The notes: a model not told the origin generated them from the letters alone. A stretch of DNA of 64,000 nt from Anaerolineae bacterium (GCA_027494015.1 JAOSJP010000004.1:85449-149448); one strand, 5' to 3'. Shown: positions 29,090 to 37,965, numbered from the stretch's first letter. Program-made: numbers and translations.

Positions 29090-29119
29090 GTAGGGGAGGG
29101 TTTGCAAACCCTCCCCTAC
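29090..29119. repeat. 30-bp perfect palindrome, GTAGGGGAGGG family (copy 3)
   Basis: GTAGGGGAGGGTTTG followed by its exact complement, 11 bases beyond the mutS2 stop. Confidence 0.85.
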
Positions 29120-29130
29120 ATGTGGCACCC

Positions 29131-31542
29131 TTACCCCTGCGGCACCAGGCTGACGACGGTCACGCCGTCGCCGCCCTCTTTGGGCTGGCCGGTCTGGTAG
29201 CGCCCCACCAGCGGGTGCCCGTGCAGCCGGTCGCGGATGGCCACGCGCAGCGCGCCGGTGCCCTTGCCGTGAATGATGCGCACGAAGGGCAGCCCGGCCA
29301 TGTACGCCGCGTCCAGGTAGTCTTCCAGCGCCGGGACAGCGTCCTCGATGCGCTGGCCGCGCAGGTCGAGCTCCAGGCCGGGCGAGGCGACTTTGGTGCT
29401 GACCTCCGCCGTTGACGCGCTGGCCCCGCGCACGCGCGACACGGTACGCTTCTTCTTGTCGCGCTTGCTCTCGGTCTGCGAGCGAGCAGACAGATCGTCC
29501 AGCCTGGCCCGCAGCCGCAGCCGCCCGACCATCACCTCGGCCTCGTCCTCGCCGATCTCGGTGATCTGCCCCTCGGCGTTGATCGAGCCGACCCACACCA
29601 GGTCGCCCAGGCGGAAGCGCGGCGGCTCCTCGTCGCCGCGCAGGCTCTCGACCGGCCCCGGCACGAAGGCCATGTCGCTCTCCAGCCCCTTGACCTCGCC
29701 CTCCACCTGGCGGATCACGTCGAGCGGCTGGGCGGCGGCGCTCAGCCGTTTGCGCAGCCGGCGCATCTCGGCGCGCAGCGCCTCTAGCTCCTCCTGTGCG
29801 TCTTCGCGCGCCTGGGCCAGCACCGCGCGGCGCTCGTCCTCGATGGATTCCAGGCGGCCACGCAGCTCGGCGCGCAACTCTTCGACGGCGGTAAACGACT
29901 TGACGCTGGCTTCGGCGGCGCGGCGCGTCTCTTCGCGCTTTTTGTGCAGCTCGTCGAGCAGGTCGTCGGCGAGCAGATCGTCCTCGGTCAGCAGGCCGCG
30001 CGCGCCCTCGGTGATGCGGCGGGGCAGCCCCAGCCGCTCGGCGATGGCCAGCGCGTTGGAGCGGCCCGGCAGCCCGACGACCAGGCGGTAGGTGGGGGCG
30101 AGCGTCTTCAGGTTGAACTCGACGCTGGCGTTCTGCACGCCCGGCGTCTCGTGGCTGTAGATTTTCAGCTCTGGGTGATGCGTCGTCACCAGCGTGGTGA
30201 TGCCGCGCCCCACCAGGTCATTGAGCAGCGCGCGGGCCAGCGCCGCCCCCTCAGCGGGATCGGTGCCCGCGCCTAGCTCATCGAGGATGACCAGCGACTC
30301 GTGGTCGGCCTCGTCCAGGATGCCGATGATGTTTGTCATGTGCGAGGAGAAGGTCGAGAGCGACTGCTCGATGCTCTGCTCGTCGCCGATGTCGGCGAAG
30401 ATGTCCTGGAAGACGGTGAGGCGCGAACCCGGCGCAATGGGCAGGTGCAGCCCGCACTGGGCCATCAGCGCCAGCAGCCCGACCGTCTTGAGGGCGACGG
30501 TCTTGCCGCCGGTGTTCGGCCCGGTGATGACCAGCACGTAGGTCTGCTCGTCCATCTCCAGGTCAATGGCGACAACTGTTTTCGGGTCCAGCAGCGGGTG
30601 GCGCGCGCGCAGCAGGTGGATCGTGGTGCCGGGGTGCGGGTGCGGCGCGTCGCGGAAGCCGACCAGCTCCGGCGCTGCCGCCTCGATGGCCTCAGCGTAC
30701 TTGGCTTTGGCGAAGGCCAGGTCGAGCAGGGCCAGCGTCTCGACGGTGCGCACGATGTAACGGGCTTCGTGGCCCACCAGGTCGCTCAGCTCGCGCAGGA
30801 TGCGGCGAATCTCGTTCTCCTCCTCAAGCTGAAGCTCGCGCCAGGTGTTGTTCAGCTCGACGGTGGAGAGCGGCTCGATGAACAGCGTCGCGCCGCTGCT
30901 GCTCTGGTCGTGGACGATGCCGGGGATGCGCCCCTTGAACTCGGCCTTGAGCGGGATGACGTAGCGCCCGTGCCGCTGCGTGATCAGCTTCTCCTGCAAG
31001 TAGGTCGCGTTGTTGGTGTTGTTGATGATGTTGTGCAGCTTGTCCTGCAACCGGTCGAAGGCGACGCGCATCTCGCGGCGCACGGTGGCCAGCTTGGGGC
31101 TGGCCGAGTCCAGGATTTCGCCCGTCTCGTCGAGCACGCGCGCGATCTCGTGCTGCAGCGCGGTGCATTCCTCCAGCCGCCCGGCGATGTCCGCCAGGCG
31201 CGGGAACTGGCTCCCCAGCCGCCCGATGAAGCGGTGCAGGGTGGTCGCCTGGCGCAGCGTGGCGCGGATGTCGAGCAGGGTTTGCGGCTCCAGCAGCACG
31301 CCGCGCTCGGCGGCCAGGGCATCGGGCCGCACGTCGCGCGCCCCGCCGACGGTGATGTGGTCGTGGCTGGCCAGCAGCAGGCGGGCTTCGCTCGTCTCCT
31401 GCAGGCGCTCCTGCGCTTCGTCCAGGTAGGGCGTCGGCGACAGGGCCAGGGCCAGCTCGCGGCTGGCCGAGAAAGCCGTATGGCGCGCCAGCCGCTCCAG
31501 AATCTTCGGCAGCTCAAGAATTTGCGCCGATTTCTCGTTCAT
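29131..31542 (-). CDS. mutS2: Endonuclease MutS2
   Basis: MutS-family ATPase of 803 residues with a C-terminal Smr nuclease domain. It acts on branched DNA in recombination control and, in some bacteria, rescues collided ribosomes. Visible are the core lever region, Walker A GPNTGGKT (about 339-346), the Walker B region with VILDELGAGTDP, and a long charged coiled coil (about 505-620). A KOW-like segment and the Smr domain with LDLRG and VRIIHGKGTGALR complete it. Mismatch-recognition domain I is absent, as in MutS2. I use ATG 31542 with GGAA 8 bases upstream; a TTG four codons earlier is also open. No promoter is evident between it and the terminator at 31652-31688. Confidence 0.95.
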   Translation of the reverse strand: MNEKSAQILELPKILERLARHTAFSASRELALALSPTPYLDEAQERLQETSEARLLLASHDHITVGGARDVRPDALAAERGVLLEPQTLLDIRATLRQATTLHRFIGRLGSQFPRLADIAGRLEECTALQHEIARVLDETGEILDSASPKLATVRREMRVAFDRLQDKLHNIINNTNNATYLQEKLITQRHGRYVIPLKAEFKGRIPGIVHDQSSSGATLFIEPLSTVELNNTWRELQLEEENEIRRILRELSDLVGHEARYIVRTVETLALLDLAFAKAKYAEAIEAAAPELVGFRDAPHPHPGTTIHLLRARHPLLDPKTVVAIDLEMDEQTYVLVITGPNTGGKTVALKTVGLLALMAQCGLHLPIAPGSRLTVFQDIFADIGDEQSIEQSLSTFSSHMTNIIGILDEADHESLVILDELGAGTDPAEGAALARALLNDLVGRGITTLVTTHHPELKIYSHETPGVQNASVEFNLKTLAPTYRLVVGLPGRSNALAIAERLGLPRRITEGARGLLTEDDLLADDLLDELHKKREETRRAAEASVKSFTAVEELRAELRGRLESIEDERRAVLAQAREDAQEELEALRAEMRRLRKRLSAAAQPLDVIRQVEGEVKGLESDMAFVPGPVESLRGDEEPPRFRLGDLVWVGSINAEGQITEIGEDEAEVMVGRLRLRARLDDLSARSQTESKRDKKKRTVSRVRGASASTAEVSTKVASPGLELDLRGQRIEDAVPALEDYLDAAYMAGLPFVRIIHGKGTGALRVAIRDRLHGHPLVGRYQTGQPKEGGDGVTVVSLVPQG

Positions 31543-31561
31543 CGCGTGTTCCAATCTGTAC

Positions 31562-31606
31562 AGGTTATTGGTGGTTGGTTATTGGTTGTTGGTGGTGAGT
31601 GGCGGG
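31562..31606 (+). repeat. Heptamer array (TTATTGG type)
   Basis: GGTTATTGGTGGTTGGTTATTGGTTGTTGGTGG consists of 7-base units of TTATTGG and variants, similar in kind to the STRR repeats of cyanobacteria. It lies in the leader of mutS2. Confidence 0.7.
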
Positions 31607-31651
31607 GTGTTTGCCGCTGACGGCCCCGGACTCGCCACCAACTTGCCAAAC

Positions 31652-31688
31652 AAAAACGCCGTGGTGCGTCTCTTCGACTCCCACGGCG
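31652..31688 (-). terminator. Strong rho-independent terminator
   Basis: On the minus strand CGCCGTGG (31688-31681) pairs with CCACGGCG (31664-31657) and is followed by TTTTTGTTT. It ends the small transcript that starts near 31845 and stands between that promoter and mutS2. Confidence 0.85.
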
Positions 31689-31724
31689 ATTGGTCTCACA
31701 GGCCCGCCCGACGGCGAAGCGCGC

Positions 31725-31802
31725 TCAGCGATTGCGCCCGGCGCCGAGACTGGCGGCACGCTCGGAAGTCGAATTGTATGCATTGGCAAGTGCTGCGTTC
31801 AC
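31725..31802 (-). CDS. Possible 25-residue leader peptide
   Basis: GTG 31802 is preceded by a perfect AGGAGG (31815-31810) at 7 bases and opens a 25-codon frame beginning MNAALANAYN and ending at TGA 31725-31727. The terminator hairpin starts 37 bases later. Third codon positions are less GC-rich than in neighbouring genes, so coding is uncertain. Confidence 0.35.
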   Translation of the reverse strand: MNAALANAYNSTSERAASLGAGRNR

Positions 31803-31851
31803 CGGGCGGCCTCCTTTCCACCAGACTCGTGCGCGGACGATACCAGCGAGA

Positions 31852-31881
31852 AGTATACGTGATGACGGCGGGGATTGTCAA
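31852..31881 (-). promoter_or_regulatory. Sigma-70 promoter of the small RNA
   Basis: TTGACA (31881-31876) and TATACT (31857-31852) are separated by 18 bases on the minus strand. It is one of the best consensus promoters in the window. Confidence 0.8.
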
Positions 31882-31963
31882 CGGTCAGCGCGGCGCGGGG
31901 ACGAGTCTGTCTCGCCCGCCCCTGTCTTTCGCTGAAGGCTGACTGCTGACTGCTGACCGCCCC

Positions 31964-32578
31964 TCACCCCAACGCCGCGCGCAGGGCTTCCTCGCTGAGC
32001 GGGCCGGGGCGCACGATGCGCAGCTCGCCACCCTCGAAGGCGACGACCGTTGAGGGCACCCCGCCCAGGCACGCCCCCCCGTCCACGTACAGCGCGACGG
32101 CCTCGCCCAGGTAGCGCATCGCCGCCTGGATGGTGCAGGCCGGCGGCTGGTCGGAGCGGTTGGCGCTGCTCACGGCCAATGCGCCGCCCGCCGCCGCCAA
32201 AATCGCCCGCGTCTGGGGCAGGTTCGGCACGCGCACGCCGACCGTTGGCAGCGTCGAGAGGTTGGGGGGCAGGTCGTCGCGCCTGGGCAGGGCCAGCGTC
32301 AGCGGGCCGGGCCAGAACGCCTGGGCCAGCCGCCGCGCCGGAGCCGGAAATTCGCGGGCGACGCGCAGCACGTCGTCGAGATCGGCCAGCAGCACGGGGA
32401 TCGCGCGCTCCGCCGGGCGGCGCTTGGCGACGAACAGCCGCTCGATGGCCGCCTCGTCGAGGCGCGCCCCGACGCCGTAGACGGTATCGGTCGGCAGCAC
32501 GATCAGGTCGCCGCGCGCGACGGTCGCCGCCGCGATCAGGGCCGTGTCCGCGTGGTCGAGTGAGATGATGCGCGCCAT
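31964..32578 (-). CDS. tsaC: L-threonylcarbamoyladenylate synthase (Sua5/YwlC/TsaC family)
   Basis: Makes threonylcarbamoyl-AMP from threonine, bicarbonate and ATP, the first step of t6A37 modification of ANN-decoding tRNAs. The 204 residues carry LPTDTVYGVGA, KRRPAERAIPVL (the KR.P motif), FWPGPLTLAL, VGVRVPN and VSSANRSDQPP. It is the short form without the Sua5 C-terminal domain. Its ATG directly follows the stop codon of prmC, so the two are translationally coupled. Confidence 0.93.
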   Translation of the reverse strand: MARIISLDHADTALIAAATVARGDLIVLPTDTVYGVGARLDEAAIERLFVAKRRPAERAIPVLLADLDDVLRVAREFPAPARRLAQAFWPGPLTLALPRRDDLPPNLSTLPTVGVRVPNLPQTRAILAAAGGALAVSSANRSDQPPACTIQAAMRYLGEAVALYVDGGACLGGVPSTVVAFEGGELRIVRPGPLSEEALRAALG

Positions 32579-33463
32579 CTAGTCCCCCCAGTCTGCGCTG
32601 ACCACGCGGTCGTGCCCCGCGTAATCGGCGTGCACCGTCACCCGCGCGCCGGGCAGCGCCTCCGCCGCCAGCGCCGCCGCGCGCTCCCCCTGCGTCGCCT
32701 CAATTTCCAGCAGCAGCAGCCCGTCCGCCGTCAGGACGCGCGGCACCTGGGCCAGCAGCCGCCGGATCACGGCCAGGCCGTCCGGCCCGCCGTCGAGAGC
32801 CAGGCGCGGCTCGTGGCGGGTCACTGGCAGCGCCTCCAGCGCCCCCGCCGGCACATAGGGCAGGTTGGCCGCGATCAGGTCGAACGCGCCGCGCGCGCCC
32901 AGCAGCGGCCCCAGCAGGTCGGCCTGCACGCAGTGAACGCGCCCCGTCAAATCATAGCGCGCTGCGTTGCGGCGGGCCACGCCGAGCGCCGCCCGCGACA
33001 CATCCAGCGCCCAGACGCGGGCCGCCGGCAGGTGGCGGGCCAGGGTCACGGCGATGGCCCCGCCCCCCGTCCCCACGTCGGCGATGCGCAGCGCTCCCTC
33101 GCGCCCGCGCGCCCAGGCCAGCGCCCGCTCGACCAGGTGCTCCGTCTCCGGGCGGGGGATGAGCACGTCCGGTGTGACGATCAGCGTCAGGTCGAAGAAG
33201 GCGCGCTCACCGGTCAGGTAGGCGACGGGAACACCGTTGGCGCGGCGCTCCACCAGGGCGCGGAACGCAGCGGATTGGGCGGGAGTCAGCGGGCGCTGCG
33301 GGTGGGCGAGCAGGGCGGCCCGCTCGCCGCCCAGGACGTGGGCCAGCAGCAGCGGCGCGTCGAGCGGCTCCGAGGCGGCGACCTCGCTCAGCGCGGCGCG
33401 CGCCCAGCCCAGCGCCCCGACGACGGTGGCCAGCGGGGTGGTTGGTTGGTGGTGATTGGTCAT
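32579..33463 (-). CDS. prmC: Peptide chain release factor N5-glutamine methyltransferase
   Basis: SAM-dependent enzyme that methylates the Gln of the GGQ motif in release factors; its substrate RF1 is encoded just upstream. The N-terminal helical domain (LDAPLLLAHVLGGERAAL) is followed by the SAM site VGTGGGAIAV. The substrate motif reads ANLPYVP instead of the common NPPY, a deviation at a catalytic motif that is seen in some relatives. The annotated ATG 33463 lies inside a heptamer array, so the first ~11 residues (TNHHQPTTPLA) derive from repeat DNA; a later start is possible. Confidence 0.9.
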   Translation of the reverse strand: MTNHHQPTTPLATVVGALGWARAALSEVAASEPLDAPLLLAHVLGGERAALLAHPQRPLTPAQSAAFRALVERRANGVPVAYLTGERAFFDLTLIVTPDVLIPRPETEHLVERALAWARGREGALRIADVGTGGGAIAVTLARHLPAARVWALDVSRAALGVARRNAARYDLTGRVHCVQADLLGPLLGARGAFDLIAANLPYVPAGALEALPVTRHEPRLALDGGPDGLAVIRRLLAQVPRVLTADGLLLLEIEATQGERAAALAAEALPGARVTVHADYAGHDRVVSADWGD

Positions 33464-33757
33464 TGGTTATTGGTCATTGGTGATTGGTTATTGGTGATCA
33501 GTGATCGGTTTTCAGTGGTCAGTGGTCGGGGAGATTTGAGTCAGAGGCCGTTTGAGAACTCGTGCGCCTGACTTTGCCCCCCATCCCCGGCCCTTCCCCC
33601 CACGAGGGAGGGGGGAAGGGAGAAGAGCGTGCCCGCTAAGCCCCTCCCTCCTTGTGGGGGAGGGGTTTGGGGTGGGGGTGCCCCTTGATCATTGACCACC
33701 GATCACTGACAACCGTTCACCAGCAACCAAGAACCAAAAACCAACCACCAACAACCC
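33436..33757. repeat. Inverted pair of heptamer arrays with CCCCT stem-loops between
   Basis: On the plus strand 33436-33530 reads as units like TCATTGG, TTATTGG and TCAGTGG, while 33684-33757 carries the complementary type (CACTGAC, AACCAAC). Between them lies a CCCCTCCCT/AGGGAGGGG inverted region (33574-33670). The first array overlaps the prmC 5' end. No other gene is present here. Confidence 0.75.
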
Positions 33758-33758
33758 C

Positions 33759-34835
33759 TCACGCGCCGAGGGCCTGCAACCGCTCGGCTTCTTCGCGCGT
33801 GGCCAGCTCGTCAATGAACTCGTCGAGCCGCCCGTCGAGCACGGCGGGCAGGTTGTGACTCGACACGTTGATGCGGTGATCGGTCACGCGGTTCTGCGGG
33901 TAGTTGTAGGTGCGAATCTTCTCGCTGCGCTCGCCGGAGCCGACCTGGCTGCGCCGCGCGGCGTCCTGCTCGTCGCGCAGCCGCTCCTGCTCCATGTCGT
34001 AGAGCTTGGCGCGCAGCACGGCCATCGCCCGCAGCTTGTTCTGAAGCTGGCTGCGCTCGTCCTGGCAGGCGACGACGATGCCGGTCGGCAGGTGGGTGAT
34101 GCGGATGGCTGTCTCGTTCTTCTGCACGTTCTGGCCGCCCGCACCCGCCGAGCGGTAGGTGTCAATTTGCAGGTCGCGGGAGTCAATCTCGACTTCCACT
34201 TCGTCCATCTCGGCCAGCACAGCGACAGTGGCCGTCGAGGTGTGGATGCGCCCCTGGCTCTCGGTGACGGGCACGCGCTGCACGCGGTGCACGCCGCTCT
34301 CGTACTTCAGCCGCGAGAAGGCCCCCGCCCCGCGCACCTCGAAGACGACTTCCTTGTAGCCGCCGACGCCCGTCTCGTGGGCGCTGAGCACTTCGACCTT
34401 CCAGCCGTGATCTTCGGCGTAGCGCGCGTACATGCGGAACAGGTTGGCGGCGAAAATGCCAGCCTCGTCGCCGCCCGCCCCGGCGCGAATCTCGACGATG
34501 ACGTTCTTGGCGTCGCGCGGGTCTTTGGGCAGCAGCATCCGCCGCAGCCGGTCTTCGAGCGCGGGCACTTCCTCGGTCAGCCGGTCGGCTTCCTCGCGGG
34601 CCAGGTCGGCCATGTCCGGGTCGTGCAGCAGCGCCTCGGCCTGTTCCAGGTTGTCGAGCGCCGCGCGGTACTGGCGCGCCGCGCCCGCGATGTCGGCGAT
34701 CTCGGCCCGCTCCTGGGCGTACTCGGTCACTCTCTCGTAATCGCTGACGTTGGCCGGGTCGGCGATCAGGCGCTCTAGCTCATCGTAGCGCGCCTCGATG
34801 CCGCTCAGCTTGTCGAGCAGCGTCCTGTCCGCCAT
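33759..34835 (-). CDS. prfA: Peptide chain release factor 1
   Basis: Class I release factor reading UAA and UAG. The 358 residues include the stop-codon-recognition tripeptide PVT (in [10 protein letters not shown]) and the catalytic GGQ in [28 protein letters not shown] sequence ([15 protein letters not shown]) starts domain 2. The PxT tripeptide separates it from RF2 and no programmed frameshift is needed. ATG 34835 has GAGGGAT upstream. It heads the prfA-prmC-tsaC order common in bacteria. Confidence 0.96.
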   Translation of the reverse strand: MADRTLLDKLSGIEARYDELERLIADPANVSDYERVTEYAQERAEIADIAGAARQYRAALDNLEQAEALLHDPDMADLAREEADRLTEEVPALEDRLRRMLLPKDPRDAKNVIVEIRAGAGGDEAGIFAANLFRMYARYAEDHGWKVEVLSAHETGVGGYKEVVFEVRGAGAFSRLKYESGVHRVQRVPVTESQGRIHTSTATVAVLAEMDEVEVEIDSRDLQIDTYRSAGAGGQNVQKNETAIRITHLPTGIVVACQDERSQLQNKLRAMAVLRAKLYDMEQERLRDEQDAARRSQVGSGERSEKIRTYNYPQNRVTDHRINVSSHNLPAVLDGRLDEFIDELATREEAERLQALGA

Positions 34836-34954
34836 GCAGTCAATCCCTCACACAAAGGCCCCACCGGGGGCCTGGAAACGTCGTCGTTGCTGTGCGGCGA
34901 TTATACCACACGCGCCGGGGGCCTGTTGAGGGCGGAGTTGGGGGGCAAGAGAGC

Positions 34955-35034
34955 ACCGCAGAGGCGCAGAGAGCGCAGAGAAAGGCAAAGAGTCTTGTGG
35001 TTCTTCTCTGCGTCCTCGGCGTCTCTGCGGTTCA
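34955..35034. repeat. Inverted repeat, ACCGCAGAGGCGCAGAG type
   Basis: ACCGCAGAGGCGCAGAG at 34955 is mirrored by CTCTGCGTCCTCGGCGTCTC, TGCGGT ending near 35032. The unit lies between prfA and the methyltransferase gene; I know similar GCAGAG intergenic repeats from several phyla. Nothing else is seen in 34836-35195. Confidence 0.7.
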
Positions 35035-35195
35035 AGCATTTCGCCCCGTCGCAAAATGCATCCGCGCCGCGCGACCAGTTCCCTTCTGTACGGAAATGGT
35101 TTAGAATTGCTATGACTCATAGTATGTTTTTGTTGTGAGTCACCCATTGAGTCCGGTTTGTACTGCGCGCCCAGGACGGCGCAGCGAGCGATGCA

Positions 35196-36296
35196 ATGGC
35201 CGACAATTCCTTCGTAGACACGATCCTGCTCGGCGACGCGCTGGACATCCTGCCGGCGCTGCCCCGCCGCAGCGCAGACCTGGTCTTCGCCGACCCGCCG
35301 TACAACCTGCAATTGCGCCAGGAGCTGTGGCGGCCCAACCTGACCCGCGTGGACGCCGTAGACGACGCCTGGGATCAGTTCGACGGGTTCGACGCCTACG
35401 ATACGTTCACCCGCGCCTGGCTGCTGGCCGTCCGCGAGGTGATGAAAGAGACGGCGACGATCTGGATTTCGGGCACCTACCACAACATCTTCCGCGTGGG
35501 GGCCATCCTGCAAGACCTCGGCTTCTGGATTCTGAACACCGTCACCTGGTACAAGCCAAACGCCATGCCCAACTTTCGCGGCACGCGCCTGAAGAACGAC
35601 GTTGAGTTCGTGATCTGGGCGCAGCACAGCCAGGGCGCGCGCTACACCTTCAACCACCACGCGATGAAGCAGTTCAACGAGGGCAAGCAACTTGGCAGCG
35701 TCTGGCCGATCAATGTCTGTGCGGGCGAGGAGCGCCTGAGAGACGAGGCCGGCAGGAAGCTCCATTCGACCCAGAAGCCGGAGGAGCTGCTCAAGCGCAT
35801 CATCCTGGCCAGCAGCCTGCCGGGCGACCTGGTTCTCGACCCCTTCGTCGGCACCGGCACGACGGCGGCGGTCGCCAGGCTGCTGCATCGTCACTGGCTG
35901 GGGATCGAGCGTGACGAAGTTTATTTCCAGGCGGCGAGAAAACGTGTAGAGGCGGTCAGGCCACTCAGCCCCACCGACCCTCTCCTGGACACACCCTCCC
36001 GGAAAAATGCGGCGCGCGTGCCCTTCAAGATGCTCCTCGAACGAGGTTACCTCCGAGCAGGGCAGGAGCTATACCTGGAGCGGACCCATCAGCGGGCCGT
36101 CATCCTGGAAGACGGGCGGCTACAGGCCAACGGGCAGTCAGGCTCGATTCACCAGGTCAGCGCGCGCCTTAAGAATGCGCCATCCTGTAACGGGTGGACC
36201 CACTGGTATTATCGCGACGGCGCGACAGGCGAATTCAAGCTCATAGACTCGCTGCGCAAGGAGATCGCCCACCAACTGAGCGGGGGTGCTCCGTAG
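35196..36296 (+). CDS. ccrM: CcrM-like adenine-N6 DNA methyltransferase (GANTC type predicted)
   Basis: Beta-class DNA methyltransferase of 366 residues. The catalytic motif DPPYNLQL lies near residue 30, before the SAM motif (DPFVGTGTTAAVA, near residue 220), the beta order. Around them DAVDDAWDQFDGF, GTYHNIFRVG and MPNFRGTR match CcrM closely. The C-terminal ~90 residues (RVPFKMLLERGYLRAGQ ... SGSIHQVSA ... CNGWTHWYY) form the CcrM DNA-recognition (RAMA-like) domain, which HinfI-type enzymes lack or vary. No restriction gene is adjacent, so it is a solitary, probably regulatory methylase. GANTC specificity is inferred by homology. ATG 35196 keeps the conserved start. Confidence 0.9.
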   Translation: MADNSFVDTILLGDALDILPALPRRSADLVFADPPYNLQLRQELWRPNLTRVDAVDDAWDQFDGFDAYDTFTRAWLLAVREVMKETATIWISGTYHNIFRVGAILQDLGFWILNTVTWYKPNAMPNFRGTRLKNDVEFVIWAQHSQGARYTFNHHAMKQFNEGKQLGSVWPINVCAGEERLRDEAGRKLHSTQKPEELLKRIILASSLPGDLVLDPFVGTGTTAAVARLLHRHWLGIERDEVYFQAARKRVEAVRPLSPTDPLLDTPSRKNAARVPFKMLLERGYLRAGQELYLERTHQRAVILEDGRLQANGQSGSIHQVSARLKNAPSCNGWTHWYYRDGATGEFKLIDSLRKEIAHQLSGGAP

Positions 36297-36332
36297 GTTT
36301 TGTGTGGGCGCAATCCACTGCAGCGAGCGCCG

Positions 36333-36788
36333 CTAAAGCCTCCCCTCGCGCTTCAGGGCGGCGGTGCAGTCGGGGCAGTAGCCCGTGAAGCAGGCGCAGG
36401 CGCTGGTCACGCTGACTCCCTTGCGGCGCACCAGCTCGCGGGCCATGCTGTTGAGCAGGTCGGTGGCGATCAGCACGCGCCTCCCGCAGCGCAGGCAGGT
36501 CAGGTAGTGCTGCTCCGGGCCGTCGGCCAGGCGGTACACTTCGCGGCGATGCTCCGGCTCCACATAGCGGCGATCCACCAGCCCTAGCTCGGTGTACAGG
36601 TTGAGCGCCCGGTAGACGGTTGCCAGGCTGATGCTGGCGTCCTGAGCGTGGGCCAGCGCGTAGATTTCCTCAGCGTCCAGGTGCGACGACTGCGCGGCCA
36701 GCACCTGCAGCAGCAGCGTGCGCTGCGGCGTGACCTTGAATCCCCGCTGGTGCAGTGTGGATTCGGCTTCGTCAATGATGTGCGGCAT
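36333..36788 (-). CDS. Fur-family transcriptional regulator
   Basis: Metal-dependent repressor of 151 residues with an N-terminal winged helix (KVTPQRTLLLQVL, SLATVYRALNLYTELGLV) and a C-terminal dimerisation domain. Structural-zinc cysteines are in CLRCG and CPDC. The HHHDH-type sensing block is reduced to EQHYLTC, so whether it senses Fe, Zn, Mn or peroxide is open. It lies 27 bases after the small membrane protein gene at 36816-37181 and may share its transcript. A second Fur-type gene (zur) is at 41887. Confidence 0.9.
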   Translation of the reverse strand: MPHIIDEAESTLHQRGFKVTPQRTLLLQVLAAQSSHLDAEEIYALAHAQDASISLATVYRALNLYTELGLVDRRYVEPEHRREVYRLADGPEQHYLTCLRCGRRVLIATDLLNSMARELVRRKGVSVTSACACFTGYCPDCTAALKREGRL

Positions 36789-36815
36789 GGCGCTTCTCTG
36801 TCCTGGCTGCCCTGG

Positions 36816-37181
36816 TCACTCGCTGCCCCGGCGCGCGGCGGACTCGCGTTCGGCGCGGGCCTCGTGCAGCAGCAGCGCCTCCAACTCGTAGACTTCCTCA
36901 TCGCTGAGTTCGTCCAGCAGGCGGGCGACGCGATCCCCTTGCAGACGCTTGCGCTTGCCACCCAGGGCACGGGCATCGGCGCGGCGTGATGTAGTCGCGC
37001 TATGCCACACAACCGCCGTCATGATTATCGCTATCACGCCCAGCACAATGACGATGCCCAGGATGGTCGGACTGTTGGCGTGGGCGATGGCCCCCACCGG
37101 CGTGGTCAGCAGCCCGCCCAGCAGGGCCAGCAGGGCGACCCAGATGATCATCGTCGCCACAATTCGCCCCGTGTCGTTCAT
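36816..37181 (-). CDS. Small membrane protein, unknown
   Basis: A 121-residue protein with two transmembrane helices (IIWVALLALLGGLLTTPVG and ILGIVIVLGVIAIIMTAVVW). A basic, then acidic cytoplasmic tail with DELSDEEVYELEALLLHEA follows. I do not recognise a family. The tail looks like a helix that could bind a partner. ATG 37181 has GAGGAGAGG upstream. Confidence 0.7.
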   Translation of the reverse strand: MNDTGRIVATMIIWVALLALLGGLLTTPVGAIAHANSPTILGIVIVLGVIAIIMTAVVWHSATTSRRADARALGGKRKRLQGDRVARLLDELSDEEVYELEALLLHEARAERESAARRGSE

Positions 37182-37213
37182 GGCCCTCTCCTCACTGTGT
37201 CCGCGTGGAAGGA

Positions 37214-37316
37214 TGGTTATTGGTTATTGGTTGTTGGTTATTGGTTATTGGTGAGAGCGGCTCCGGTCCGGGAACGTTCGGCCAACAACCAACCACCAAC
37301 AACCAATAACCAACCC
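37214..37316. repeat. Inverted pair of heptamer arrays
   Basis: 37214-37252 reads TTATTGG units on the plus strand, and 37281-37316 reads the complementary AACCAAC/ACCAATA type. About 28 unrelated bases lie between, so the transcript could fold into a long hairpin. Confidence 0.75.
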
Positions 37317-37326
37317 CTGTTTACCC

Positions 37327-37965
37327 TCAGAACTCCACCACGATCATGCGCCCGGCCTGGCCGATCAGGTGCCCCGTCGCCACATGATAGTAGAAATTGA
37401 CCAGCGGCACGCCGACAATGAATACCGCCACGAACGGCGCCACCACCGCGGCCAGCAAGCCGAACAAGAAGACGTACATCACCAGCACGACCAGCGTGCC
37501 CGCGTTCTGGCGTGTGTCGCGGATCAGCGCGCCGAGGCGGAAATATTCCGAGAAGTTGCCCGTTTCGGCGTAGCGGATCATGCCCATGTAGGTGAGCATC
37601 AACGCCGGGATGGCGTAGAGCAGCGCCACCATCACCACGCAGCAGCCTGCGCAGACGGCCAGCAGCCCGCCCAGCGAGCTGCCATCGGTCAGGATGGCGG
37701 GCAGCGCGAGCACACAGCCGATCAGCACCAGCGGCAGGAAGTAGATGATGGCGGCGACAGCCAGCACCACCCCATCCACAAAGACCTCGCCCAGCCGCTC
37801 AGCGGACGGCAGCGGGCGCTTCTCGCCGCGCACGACGCCCCGCGCCACGCGCACCTGGTAGCCCTGGGCAAAGAACGGCACGAGCGACAGCAGCGTGCCA
37901 AGAATGACCTTCACTGGCCATTCTTCGTCGTCGAAGGGAAAGCTGAGGGCGCGTCCAAAGTCCAT
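37327..37965 (-). CDS. DUF4013-like membrane protein
   Basis: A 212-residue membrane protein with about five helices. The N-terminal MDFGRALSFPFDDEEWPVKVILG and the following GYQVRVARGVVRGEKRPLP are typical of DUF4013 proteins, whose function is unknown. I start at ATG 37965, preceded by AAGGAG, rather than at the further upstream start of the frame. It is separated from the downstream small membrane gene by heptamer arrays. Confidence 0.82.
   Translation of the reverse strand: MDFGRALSFPFDDEEWPVKVILGTLLSLVPFFAQGYQVRVARGVVRGEKRPLPSAERLGEVFVDGVVLAVAAIIYFLPLVLIGCVLALPAILTDGSSLGGLLAVCAGCCVVMVALLYAIPALMLTYMGMIRYAETGNFSEYFRLGALIRDTRQNAGTLVVLVMYVFLFGLLAAVVAPFVAVFIVGVPLVNFYYHVATGHLIGQAGRMIVVEF

Larger units (their letters stand above)
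31652..31845 (-). ncRNA. Candidate small RNA or attenuator leader upstream of mutS2
   Basis: A complete ~195-base transcription unit: promoter (31852-31881), body, terminator. The body contains CGCCCGG (near 31804) and CCGGGCG (near 31744), which can pair, and a competing CGGGCGGGCC further on, so alternative folds are possible. It also holds a 25-codon open frame. It might be an independent regulatory RNA or an attenuator for mutS2, which has no other visible promoter. It does not match T-box, SRP, tmRNA or RNase P hallmarks known to me. Confidence 0.5.

Noticed and set aside
31640..31850. T-box or tmRNA identity for the mutS2-proximal RNA
   Set aside because: No T-box sequence, specifier loop or tRNA-like acceptor could be found, and the peptide does not end in the usual ALAA-type tag.
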